Positions 52,801-60,054 of a stretch of 64,000 nucleotides of DNA are shown in pieces. The notes under the pieces are model-generated. The model saw nothing but the letters and a program-made list of their open reading frames with translations. It had not been told where the DNA came from and searched no databases. The stretch is taken from the NCBI RefSeq assembly GCF_042650125.1, contig NZ_JBHSAP010000009.1, positions 124,001-188,000 of the forward strand, given 5' to 3'. The stretch is from Salinithrix halophila (GTDB taxonomy: Bacteria > Bacillota > Bacilli > Thermoactinomycetales > DSM-45169). Made by a program: the position numbers and the translations under genes. Within the stretch, counting starts at the first letter, position 1. Every line of letters begins with the position of its first letter.

Positions 52801-53150
52801 TGTCCACCCTCCTGGGGGATATCCCATGATACGGTGATAAAGACCAATCGCGCATCATGGGGGTTACTGATCTGATGCTTGGAAAAGGCGGGGATATATA
52901 CGACATCCCCTTTTCCTATCGCTCTTGCTTCATCATCGATGTTCATCACTCCGCTGCCCTCAACGATAAAAAACGTTTCAGCATCATGATGATGATGCGG
53001 GTCTGTGGACTGGCCGGATTCGACTATGACCCAAGCCGCTTCGAAGGGGGTAGGAACGGTGATATCCTGATTGGGATACAAATACCGCAATTGGACGCCA
53101 TAATCATTAACGATAAACTCCGGTTCCAATTTCTGCACATACATTTTCAT
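52797..53150 (-). CDS. Cupin-domain protein (split partner of the MetRS-like enzyme)
   Basis: 117-residue single cupin. Metal motif 1 is PHHHHDAETFFIVEG (His52-His55, Glu58) and motif 2 GDVVYIPAFSKHQISN (His92), a complete 3-His/1-Glu set. The ATG at 53150 follows AGGGGGA. Its stop codon overlaps the start of the MetRS-like gene by four bases, so the two are translationally coupled in the same cupin-then-MetRS order as fused hydrazine synthetases. The cupin would catalyse the N-N rearrangement of the ester intermediate. Confidence 0.9.
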   Translation of the reverse strand: MKMYVQKLEPEFIVNDYGVQLRYLYPNQDITVPTPFEAAWVIVESGQSTDPHHHHDAETFFIVEGSGVMNIDDEARAIGKGDVVYIPAFSKHQISNPHDARLVFITVSWDIPQEGGQ

Positions 53151-53168
53151 TCACTCCCCCTAAACTAA

Positions 53169-53618
53169 TTACTTGATTTCGTAGTTTAACCAAACGGATT
53201 TTTCGGCCCCCATTTTATTGTAAAAAGATTGGGCGGCTAAATTATCATGGGCCGTTTCCCAAATCATATGGGAATAACCGTTTTCTCTAATAAAAGAAAG
53301 ACAACTTTTGAATAATTTTTCGCCGATTTGGCGACCTCTTTGATTGGGTGATACAAATAAATCATACAGAAACGCCATTCTCTTCACTTCTAAGGTGTTA
53401 AAAGTAAAGTACAAAGTAGCGAATCCAACTAACCGATTGGTTTCTGTTTCGGCAACAAACTGAATGCCATCCCACGGATGTTCCAGGAGATGATTCACTA
53501 ATTTTTCGAGTGAACCATCACTCGGACGGGGGTATTTATAAAAATCGACGATATATTCCATCATAAGGGGCAACAAGTGTGGGACATCCCTCTTTTCGAG
53601 TTTTCTGATCCTTTCCAG
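53169..53618 (-). CDS. GNAT acetyltransferase with unusual start
   Basis: The acetyl-CoA fold is clear: FVSPNQRGRQIGEKLFKSC is the pyrophosphate loop, and NLAAQSFYNKMGA the C-terminal block. The first usual start codon, TTG at 53576, would cut into the first helix. Typical GNAT N-terminal sequence (RIRKLEKRDVPHLLPLM) continues upstream in frame to a CTG at 53618 before a stop. An ATG at 53628 with AAGGGA lies one frame away. So translation uses CTG, or a one-base frameshift has occurred. First gene of the operon; it might acetylate the product for protection. A stop follows 18 bases before the cupin start. Confidence 0.78.
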   Translation of the reverse strand: MERIRKLEKRDVPHLLPLMMEYIVDFYKYPRPSDGSLEKLVNHLLEHPWDGIQFVAETETNRLVGFATLYFTFNTLEVKRMAFLYDLFVSPNQRGRQIGEKLFKSCLSFIRENGYSHMIWETAHDNLAAQSFYNKMGAEKSVWLNYEIK

Positions 53619-53666
53619 GAAACCTCATCCCTTCCCTGTTTTTAGTAAATGAATGAAACAATATAC

Positions 53667-53695
53667 AGGATACATTATTTTTGGTATTATGGCAA
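53667..53695 (-). promoter_or_regulatory. Sigma-A promoter of the hydrazine-type operon
   Basis: On the minus strand TTGCCA (53690-53695) and TATCCT (53667-53672) are separated by exactly 17 bp. Seven genes follow in the same direction with short gaps or overlaps and no complete terminator between them. Confidence 0.65.
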
Positions 53696-53833
53696 CGCTT
53701 TTCGCTATTTTTTAAAATTACTGTTTCCGACACAAATGAAAACGCTTTCTAATCGTTTTTTAATAGTTAATTAATAATTCCCTGCAAAACGAGTTTTCAT
53801 TTTCCGAAGGGGATTTTTCATTTCTAACAAAAC

Positions 53834-53861
53834 AAAAAACCCCCGAGATCTCGGAGGTTTT
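53834..53861 (-). terminator. Terminator of the tRNA-Ala gene
   Basis: A hairpin with arms ending CCGAGATCTCGG and outer AAAACC/GGTTTT pairs is followed on the minus strand by a T-run (complement of 53834-53839), directly after the tRNA 3' end. Confidence 0.85.
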
Positions 53862-53864
53862 CTT

Positions 53865-53940
53865 TGGTGGAGCATAGCGGGCTCGAACCGCTGACCTCTA
53901 CACTGCCAGTGTAGCGCTCTCCCAGCTGAGCTAATGCCCC
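53865..53940 (-). tRNA. tRNA-Ala (anticodon GGC)
   Basis: 76 nt including an encoded CCA. The acceptor stem pairs GGGGCAT with ATGCTCC (one G-U), the D arm contains AGCTCAGCTGGGAGAGC, and the anticodon stem CTACA/TGTAG encloses the loop CTGGCAG with anticodon GGC. The T arm has GGTTCGAGCCC-type sequence. It reads GCC and GCU alanine codons. The A/T-rich operon begins about 170 bases past its 3' end, a common integration side for islands. Confidence 0.97.
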
Positions 53941-54008
53941 GCACTTTTAATTTTATGGTCAACGAGAATTATTATACACAAAAAAGGAGGTCTGTGCAAG
54001 GTTTTTTC

Positions 54009-54046
54009 AAAAAAAACGGGAGGGAATTTCATCCACCCCTCCCGTT
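54009..54046 (-). terminator. Terminator of the metallo-beta-lactamase gene
   Basis: Stem AACGGGAGGG/CCCTCCCGTT (54015-54024 with 54037-54046) is followed on the minus strand by eight T residues. Confidence 0.92.
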
Positions 54047-54050
54047 CTCC

Positions 54051-54689
54051 TTATAGCATACCCGCCAAAAAGGGATTGGATTGCTGTTCTCTACCAATCG
54101 TGGTGACCGGTCCGTGGCCGGGATAAACGCGAGTCTCTTCGGGAAGCTCCATCAACGTGTCATGAATGGTTCGCATCAATGTACGGTAATCCCCACCTGG
54201 GAGGTCCGTACGGCCAATGGAGCCGGCGAAAAGAACGTCACCGCTGAATACGAGTCCGTTCAGGTGATACGAGACACTCCCTGGGGAATGGCCAGGAGTA
54301 TGGGCGACGGTGAATGTTTCATCCAGGAAGACCAACGATTCCCCTCCCTGAATAACACTCTCCGCTGGCTGACAGCGGGTTTCCGCGATTCCAGGAAAAA
54401 GCGCTGAACCGTTCAATTGCGGATCAGTCAACCAATCCGTCTCCTCCCGGTGGATATAAACAGGAGCACCCGTTAATTCTCGCACCGCTTCCAACCCGTC
54501 AATATGATCAAAGTGAGCATGGGTCAGCAAGATCCCCTGCACGGACAGATTCCGTTCAGTAATCCGTTCCATGACCTGCTGTGGTTCACTGCCCGGATCA
54601 ATGACAAGCGCGTCTCCTCCTACCTCCTTGTAAAGGAGATAACAGTTGGTCATCACTGGACCAAGTGTGAAACTTTCTACTTGAATCAA
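54051..54689 (-). CDS. Metallo-beta-lactamase fold hydrolase (YqgX/glyoxalase II-like)
   Basis: About 212 residues. The binuclear metal motif is THAHFDHIDG, with further ligands in HTPGHSPGS, FSGDVLFAGSIGRTD and YPGHGPVTT. The architecture matches small glyoxalase II-like proteins such as B. subtilis YqgX, implicated in methylglyoxal detoxification through bacillithiol. TTG at 54689 is eight bases from AAAGGTGG; the GTG at 54701 overlaps that site. Confidence 0.92.
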   Translation of the reverse strand: MIQVESFTLGPVMTNCYLLYKEVGGDALVIDPGSEPQQVMERITERNLSVQGILLTHAHFDHIDGLEAVRELTGAPVYIHREETDWLTDPQLNGSALFPGIAETRCQPAESVIQGGESLVFLDETFTVAHTPGHSPGSVSYHLNGLVFSGDVLFAGSIGRTDLPGGDYRTLMRTIHDTLMELPEETRVYPGHGPVTTIGREQQSNPFLAGML

Positions 54690-54860
54690 GGAAAAAACCA
54701 CCTTTCATAACGCAGCGCTTCCCTTCCATTCTACATCGAAAAACAAATGGCTCCAAACGGAGATCTTTATCCCGGAGAAAGGAAGCATGGGATATACATG
54801 GTTTTTTCGTAGAGGGTTACACTATGTCTAATAACCCGACCTGGAAAGGAAGGAACAGCC

Positions 54861-55445
54861 ATGATCCGAATCCTGACTCTCCTCCTGGCGGTGGGCTTCC
54901 TGTTCGGATGTCAGCCGGCAAATAAACCACCGGGCAACGAATCAGCCCCTCCCCCAGGAAATGCACCTCATACCCAAAGGGTGAAGCAGACCGCTCCAGA
55001 CCCTCGTCAAGCCCAAAATCCACGGGCAAAAGCCCGAAGGATGGTGGAGATCGCCACGGATATGCCGCAAGTAAAGGGAGCGACGGCGGTAGCTGCAGGC
55101 AACTATACCATCGTAGGGATCGACGTGGATCCAGCTCTCGACCGGGGACGTGTCGGCACCATCAAATATTCTGTGGCCCAAGCCTTAAGAGAGGATCCTC
55201 AGGGAGCCAACGCTTTGGTAACAGCAGACACGGATCTGGTACAGCGGCTTCGAGAACTGGCCGACGACGTGAACCATGGCCGCCCCCTCGGTGGGATTGC
55301 CGAGGAGTTGGGGGAAATCGCCTCCCGGATCATTCCCCAACCCTCTAAAGATACCCCTCGCAAAGAACAAACGCCGTCCCGCACAGACCAGGAGAAGTTT
55401 AACCAAACTCCCAACCCGAAACCACCGAAACGGGACTCCCGCTGA
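54861..55445 (+). CDS. ylaJ: Sporulation lipoprotein, YhcN/YlaJ family
   Basis: 194 residues. The signal peptide ends in the lipobox FLFGC (Cys17). A Pro/Asn-rich linker follows, then the YhcN/YlaJ domain with NPRAKARRMVEIATDMPQVK and VGIDVDPALDRG, and a basic low-complexity tail. Family members are spore lipoproteins affecting germination. The ATG follows AAGGAAGGA. Same position as ylaJ in B. subtilis. Confidence 0.9.
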   Translation: MIRILTLLLAVGFLFGCQPANKPPGNESAPPPGNAPHTQRVKQTAPDPRQAQNPRAKARRMVEIATDMPQVKGATAVAAGNYTIVGIDVDPALDRGRVGTIKYSVAQALREDPQGANALVTADTDLVQRLRELADDVNHGRPLGGIAEELGEIASRIIPQPSKDTPRKEQTPSRTDQEKFNQTPNPKPPKRDSR

Positions 55446-55470
55446 TGCAACAAAAACAACTTCCGAACAA

Positions 55471-55507
55471 TGAACAATCCCGGAGTATCGACCTCCGGGA
55501 TTGTTCA
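55471..55507. terminator. Bidirectional terminator (ylaJ / PNPOx-like gene)
   Basis: A 15-bp perfect stem TGAACAATCCCGGAG/CTCCGGGATTGTTCA (55471-55485 with 55493-55507) lies between the two convergent genes. Confidence 0.85.
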
Positions 55508-55511
55508 TTTC

Positions 55512-55967
55512 TCAGCTGCGCTTCAAGGCTTCCAAAACCTGTCGGTCCAATTTGTCGGCAGCTTCTTTGTCATAGGTTTTTTCGACTTTTACTTCTTGCA
55601 CGATCTTCGCCCCGTAAAACATCACACTCTTCACCGTTTCCACTTTAAGTTCGAGGCAGGCCAGCTTAATCTGAACCCCTTCGAGGGGTGCCTGAGTCAC
55701 TGTCGCCTTTCCCGTAATTTCATAGGTGGTATCCGGCCCGATCATGGTGACACAAGCTCCAGGATGAACGGTTACATTGCCGATCATGCGGGATTTGTGA
55801 CCCACAGCGATGCGGATTCGTTCGGTATCAGGGGCGTAAACCCAGGAAACAGCGTTGACTGCCGGTACCCCCGTCTCCTCATCGATGGTGGCCAGCAAAA
55901 CAAACTGTTCCCCCTGCAATTTTCTAAGCAAGGGCTCTGTCAGGGCATGAGAAATCAATTCTGCCAA
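55512..55967 (-). CDS. Pyridoxamine 5'-phosphate oxidase-like FMN-binding protein
   Basis: 151 residues with the split-barrel flavin fold: QFVLLATIDEETGVPAVNAVSWVY, then IRIAVGHKSRMIGNV. Probably an FMN- or F420-type reductase or haem-related protein; substrate unknown. TTG start, eight bases from GAAGGAGG. It may correspond to B. subtilis YlaL, but I am not sure. Confidence 0.82.
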   Translation of the reverse strand: MAELISHALTEPLLRKLQGEQFVLLATIDEETGVPAVNAVSWVYAPDTERIRIAVGHKSRMIGNVTVHPGACVTMIGPDTTYEITGKATVTQAPLEGVQIKLACLELKVETVKSVMFYGAKIVQEVKVEKTYDKEAADKLDRQVLEALKRS

Positions 55968-56143
55968 ATCGCATCCTCCTTCACGGGGCCAGACGGATTT
56001 TCGCAGACCCGTCCAGGTGTTGTATACTGAAAAGTGCAGACCGGCTTACCTCTCCGCCATGTTAAGATCACGGAATCCAGGGGCCGATCATCACATCCAG
56101 TCCCGGCTGGAAAGTCGGGCGGAAAGGAAAGAAGGAGCGCGTC

Positions 56144-56335
56144 ATGAATGTATCCTGTGTGCTGTGCGACCGATTGTTTTCCCCTACGTCTTTCCAGGAG
56201 AAAAAACTACGCAAACATCCCCACCGAATCTTCCTCTGTCCTGATTGCCACCGGCGTATTTCGGAACGGACACGCGCCCGCAAGAGAAGTCCACAGACCC
56301 GCCGCAATTATGGAGTGAAAGGTTCTGAGGCTTAA
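56144..56335 (+). CDS. ylaI: Small zinc-ribbon-like protein YlaI
   Basis: 63 residues with two CxxC knuckles (CVLC and CPDC) about 30 residues apart and a strongly basic C-terminus, matching YlaI of Bacillales. Function unknown; nucleic-acid binding is possible. The ATG follows AAGGAG. It overlaps the convergent downstream gene by four bases. Confidence 0.88.
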   Translation: MNVSCVLCDRLFSPTSFQEKKLRKHPHRIFLCPDCHRRISERTRARKRSPQTRRNYGVKGSEA

Positions 56336-56634
56336 CCCTCGCGTTCCGGGCCGCAATCAAAAGCCTTGTTGTATTTCGGCTCCGCCTCGATGCTTCGAAG
56401 CAACTGTTCCACTTGCTCCCGTTCAAATTCCCGGCATTGTTCCTGCCCCTTTTGCTGCCAGCGAACCGTGTAACGGTCTTTTTCCATCATCACGTACAGC
56501 TCTTCCACCCCATGATCTTCGGCAAGGATCTCATAGAAAAAGCGAGTTGTCTCCTCTGCTGAACGATCCTGAGGACGGGCATTCCATACCACGCGAATTT
56601 GCAACCAGTTAAACAGAGCATCCTCGAGCCTCAC
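56332..56634 (-). CDS. Hypothetical protein
   Basis: From the GTG at 56634 (GAGAGGGG upstream) the product is 100 residues, soluble and acidic, with the N-terminal helix RLEDALFNWLQIRVVW and a C-terminal charged helix. I do not recognise the family. It is tail-to-tail with ylaI and absent from that position in B. subtilis as I recall it. Confidence 0.7.
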   Translation of the reverse strand: MRLEDALFNWLQIRVVWNARPQDRSAEETTRFFYEILAEDHGVEELYVMMEKDRYTVRWQQKGQEQCREFEREQVEQLLRSIEAEPKYNKAFDCGPEREG

Positions 56635-56836
56635 CTTATTCCCCTCTCTCTTTCCACCAGTCATCCGGACCTAAACCCGGTAAGCTCTGCACTCGGGGGT
56701 TCTACCAAGTCCAGGCCGGAATGAAAACGGCCTTTTCCCGACAGGTCATGACCTCCAAACCAGGATAACCCGTTTCCCTTTTCGAGGAAAAACCTCCGAA
56801 CTCCTTTTTTCCGTTAGCCTGGTGGTACAAGTTTAA

Positions 56837-57121
56837 CTAGGATTTGTCCGTTTGATCGTTCCGATGGCTTATTCCCATCCGGATCCGAGCGATGGCAATC
56901 AGGATAACTGTCACTGAAAGAATCTCCAAGATGGGGAACCTCAAATAAAACAGGATCCAAAATAAAACACATCCAATCGCAAGGACCATGTATACAATGA
57001 GGGACTTAAGCACAGGCAACCGCCGGGCAAAGGCTACCTTGTAGATGATTGCGGTCATGGCCAGGATAACCAGATAGGATAGGAGAGGTATCTCCCTCAG
57101 CCATTCATTAATCCCTTCCAT
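56837..57121 (-). CDS. ylaH: YlaH-like membrane protein
   Basis: 94 residues with three hydrophobic helices and a hydrophilic C-terminus (RIRMGISHRNDQTDKS). Size, topology and position near ylaI-ylaJ match YlaH. The ATG at 57121 is six bases from GAGGAGG. Function unknown. Confidence 0.85.
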   Translation of the reverse strand: MEGINEWLREIPLLSYLVILAMTAIIYKVAFARRLPVLKSLIVYMVLAIGCVLFWILFYLRFPILEILSVTVILIAIARIRMGISHRNDQTDKS

Positions 57122-57158
57122 CTCCAACCTCCTCTCCCTGGGGATCAGCCGATCCGTC

Positions 57159-58001
57159 TTAGGTTGTCGCCCCCTCCTTCAACCGGTGCAGATAGCGAAT
57201 TTCCTCTGCGTATTCATCCTCTTTATCCACCGGGGTCTCTAGGATGACAGGAATCCCTTCCAGGCGTTCACAGCGAAGGAATCGGGTCAGTGCTTCAGCC
57301 CCGATCTCTCCTTGGCCAATCTTTTCATGACGGTCTTTCCGGGAACCGAAGGGCGCCTTACTATCATTGAAGTGGATAGCCACCAGGTTGTCCAGATAAC
57401 CGGTTTTCTCCATGGTCCCAATCAGGTCTTCGAAGGTGTCCAGGTCCCATGCACCCGCTGCAAAACCGTGACAGGTATCGAAGCAGAAGCCGATTTTTTC
57501 CGGGTGATCGGTCGCTTCCCTGATTTCCACCAGCTTTTCAATGGTCAACCCCAGCTCTGTTCCTTGGCCAGCGGTGTTTTCCAAAAGAAGCAACGTTTTT
57601 CCATCGTAGTCGGCCAAAATCTCATTCAGGGTCTCCACCATCAGCCGAGTACCCTTTTCCTCTCCTTCACCTACGTGCTTACCGCAATGGACGACAGCAC
57701 CGACGGCCCCGTAGGTTTCCGCGATGTGCAGATCTTCTTTAATCGAGCGCACCGTCACCGCGTGCAAATCTTCTTTCGGGGTAGACAGATTGGTGATGTA
57801 TGGGGTATGGGCGACCAGGGTGATGCCTCGATCCCTACAAAACTCTACCCCTTTTTCCGCGTCGGCGTAGTCCACCTTTTTCGGTCGTAACCCCCGGGGA
57901 TTTTTCGTAAACACCTGGAAAGAACCCGCCCCTAATTCCAGCGCCCGTTGGCTCGCCTTGTAAAAGCCTTTGGCAACGCTGATATGACATCCCAACTGCA
58001 T
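57159..58001 (-). CDS. nfo: Deoxyribonuclease IV (AP endonuclease)
   Basis: Zn-dependent class II AP endonuclease of 280 residues that cleaves 5' to abasic sites in base-excision repair. LGCHISVAKGFYKA opens the TIM barrel, and LLLENTAGQGTELG, FCFDTCHGFAAG and VAIHFNDSKAPFGSRKDRHEKIG carry metal and phosphate contacts. The ATG at 58001 follows GAGGAGGG by six bases. A glycosylase gene is encoded 1.2 kb upstream in the same direction. Confidence 0.96.
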   Translation of the reverse strand: MQLGCHISVAKGFYKASQRALELGAGSFQVFTKNPRGLRPKKVDYADAEKGVEFCRDRGITLVAHTPYITNLSTPKEDLHAVTVRSIKEDLHIAETYGAVGAVVHCGKHVGEGEEKGTRLMVETLNEILADYDGKTLLLLENTAGQGTELGLTIEKLVEIREATDHPEKIGFCFDTCHGFAAGAWDLDTFEDLIGTMEKTGYLDNLVAIHFNDSKAPFGSRKDRHEKIGQGEIGAEALTRFLRCERLEGIPVILETPVDKEDEYAEEIRYLHRLKEGATT

Positions 58002-58126
58002 CGCATTCCCTCCTCTAAACAAAGAAGCGCCTCACGTGCCGCGGGCGCCTCTCGAACCTTTTTTATCATACCATTTTCAGCGGACAAGCCGCAACCAGAC
58101 GGGATCGACCGGATAGTAAGAGTTAC

Positions 58127-58909
58127 TCAACCGGCCTCTCCAGGAGTACCGATTCCACAGGATGTGGAATGGCATTCCTTCGCGTCACGGATTTCCTTTA
58201 GCAGTCGGTCTACTTTATCCGTGATGATCGCATCCACTTCTAGATGGATCATCCGCCGCATTTCCTTGGTTTGATTAACCGTAAAAGGCCGGACGGGAAC
58301 TCCCGCCTCCTTAGAACGCTTCACCATATCTTCGACGGTCGTCGGCCAGTAGGAATGGATGGAAGTCGCCCCGACGTTCCGGGCGTAATTCCATGGCTCG
58401 AACAAGTTGGCCATGTATAAGATCGCTGCATCCACCTCCGGCCGAAGATCCCGTATTTTCCGCAGGCTGTAATGATTAAAGGAAGAAATCACGGTGCGAT
58501 CGACCAACCCGAAACGGCCGATCCACTCCAGAACGGCTTCCTCTAGGCCCGGATAGGCTGTTTTATTGTTCTTCAGTTCAATGTTAACAGACAGACCTCG
58601 GTCGGCGACCAGTTCCAGCACTTCCGAGAGCAAAGGAATTTTTTCCCCTCGGAACTCCCCGTCAAACCAGCTACCCGCATCCAACCTCCGAATTTCTTCT
58701 AGGGTGAGTTCTCGCACCTTCCCTTTTCCATCGGTTGTCCGTTTGACGGTCTCATCGTGGATGACCACGATTTGATCATCCCGAGTGAAGTGAACATCCA
58801 ATTCTAAGCCGTGGGCCCCGGCTTCCGCTGCCTTCCGGAAGGCAACCATCGTATTTTCCGGAGCCACTGCGGAAAACCCGCGATGGGCATAAACAGTTAT
58901 GGGATGCAT
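58127..58909 (-). CDS. Glycerophosphodiester phosphodiesterase family protein
   Basis: 260-residue cytoplasmic TIM barrel with no signal peptide. The catalytic region AHRGFSAVAPENT, metal ligands ELDVHFTRD and IHDETVKRTT, and the C-terminal VNQTKEMRRMI are typical of GDPD/UgpQ-type enzymes that release glycerol 3-phosphate. The ATG at 58909 follows AAGGAGA. Confidence 0.93.
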   Translation of the reverse strand: MHPITVYAHRGFSAVAPENTMVAFRKAAEAGAHGLELDVHFTRDDQIVVIHDETVKRTTDGKGKVRELTLEEIRRLDAGSWFDGEFRGEKIPLLSEVLELVADRGLSVNIELKNNKTAYPGLEEAVLEWIGRFGLVDRTVISSFNHYSLRKIRDLRPEVDAAILYMANLFEPWNYARNVGATSIHSYWPTTVEDMVKRSKEAGVPVRPFTVNQTKEMRRMIHLEVDAIITDKVDRLLKEIRDAKECHSTSCGIGTPGEAG

Positions 58910-58921
58910 GCCAATCTCCTT

Positions 58922-59230
58922 CTATAGATGAATATGATTCAAATAGATCTGGTTTCGGCTTTTTAGTGAAAAGGCGTCTTTCTCCAGCTGATGGGATACC
59001 ATCAGTACAGGATCGAAAAATTCCCGGCTCCGGGGATCAATGAGAACCGTGATTCCTTCCGTCTTCAGAGAGATATCATCAGAACGGGGGGAGTCCCAGT
59101 TCATCTCGAACCAGACATCTGCTCCGCAACCGCAGCCTTCATTCAGCGCTGCCAGACGCAAGCCTGCCTGGGGCTCGGGTCGCTTCGACCTCAATACGCC
59201 GGCCGTTTGCGGATCGATATGGACTTCCAT
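58922..59230 (-). CDS. HesB/IscA-like (FeS_biosyn fold) protein
   Basis: 102 residues. The region from EGCGCGADVWFEMNW to GITVLIDPRSREFF resembles A-type iron-sulfur carriers, but the C-terminal CxC pair of true IscA is missing; the only cysteines are in CGC near residue 33. It starts three bases after the stop of an Fe-S glycosylase, suggesting a functional link, which is inference. Confidence 0.72.
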   Translation of the reverse strand: MEVHIDPQTAGVLRSKRPEPQAGLRLAALNEGCGCGADVWFEMNWDSPRSDDISLKTEGITVLIDPRSREFFDPVLMVSHQLEKDAFSLKSRNQIYLNHIHL

Positions 59231-59233
59231 CGG

Positions 59234-59899
59234 TTAACCTCCCTTGCTATATCGGTCTTCCGAGAACTTGCACGAATGTTGAAGGGGGCAACCCGTGCAG
59301 CGAGGTCGACGTTTATGACAGTGCTCTTTACCCAATTCCACAAGGAGGGCATGGAAGAGTTGCTGATCAGCAACCTGGGAAAGAGTCCTCATCACCTGCG
59401 TTCGAATCTCTTCATAGCGAGGCTCGGAAACACCCTGCCAGCGGGAGATAATGCGCCGGGTATAAGCGTCACCGATAAATGTAGGTTTTTCAAGTACATA
59501 GAGCAAAACCATGTCCGCCGTCTCCGGTCCAATCCCTCGGATGGACAAAAGCTCCCACCGAAGTAGGTCCCCATCTCCGGCAAACGCGCCGTCAATGCCT
59601 CCGTGATCGAGAAACCAATGGGATAGGCCTCGGATGGCTTCCGCCTTTGCCCGCGGAAAGCCCGCAGGCCGGACCCCTTCTTGTAGGGTTTCCACAGGGG
59701 CGTCCAAAACAACTCGAGGACAAGTGAGGCCCATCAGCCGAAGGGAGTCAATCGCCCGGACGGCATTTGTCCAAGCGGTATTTTGCACCAGGATACTTCC
59801 CAAACCTTTTTCAAAGGGATGAAGAAGTCCCCACCACGCTTCGACGGTCCAACCCGGCTTCCACTTACGCAGCCCTTCGTATAACGCCTTCCATTCCAC
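59234..59899 (-). CDS. Endonuclease III-like HhH-GPD DNA glycosylase with 4Fe-4S cluster
   Basis: 221 residues. The helix-hairpin-helix SIRGIGPETADMV, the catalytic Asp in FIGDAYTRRII and the C-terminal cluster Cys-X6-Cys-X2-Cys-X5-Cys (HCHKRRPRCTGCPLQHSC) are complete. The usual catalytic Lys of endonuclease III is not apparent in the hairpin, so it may be a monofunctional glycosylase. GTG start, eight bases from AAAGGGGG. Confidence 0.9.
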   Translation of the reverse strand: MEWKALYEGLRKWKPGWTVEAWWGLLHPFEKGLGSILVQNTAWTNAVRAIDSLRLMGLTCPRVVLDAPVETLQEGVRPAGFPRAKAEAIRGLSHWFLDHGGIDGAFAGDGDLLRWELLSIRGIGPETADMVLLYVLEKPTFIGDAYTRRIISRWQGVSEPRYEEIRTQVMRTLSQVADQQLFHALLVELGKEHCHKRRPRCTGCPLQHSCKFSEDRYSKGG

Positions 59900-60000
59900 A
59901 TCTTCGCCCCCTTTCAGGACCGAAGATTTAAGAAATCATTGGCGTCAGTATAACTCAAAACGTGACCCAATGCACGTTCTCACGAGATCTTCTTCCCTCT

Positions 60001-60039
60001 AAAATAGAAGCAACCCCCCCTTTCGGGGCGGTTGCTTCT
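60001..60039 (-). terminator. Terminator of the aminopeptidase gene
   Basis: A stem of AGAAGCAACC with GGTTGCTTCT plus an inner C/G run (60006-60015 with 60030-60039) is followed on the minus strand by TATTTTAG. Confidence 0.75.
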
Positions 60040-60054
60040 GTCTGTTAACGAGGT

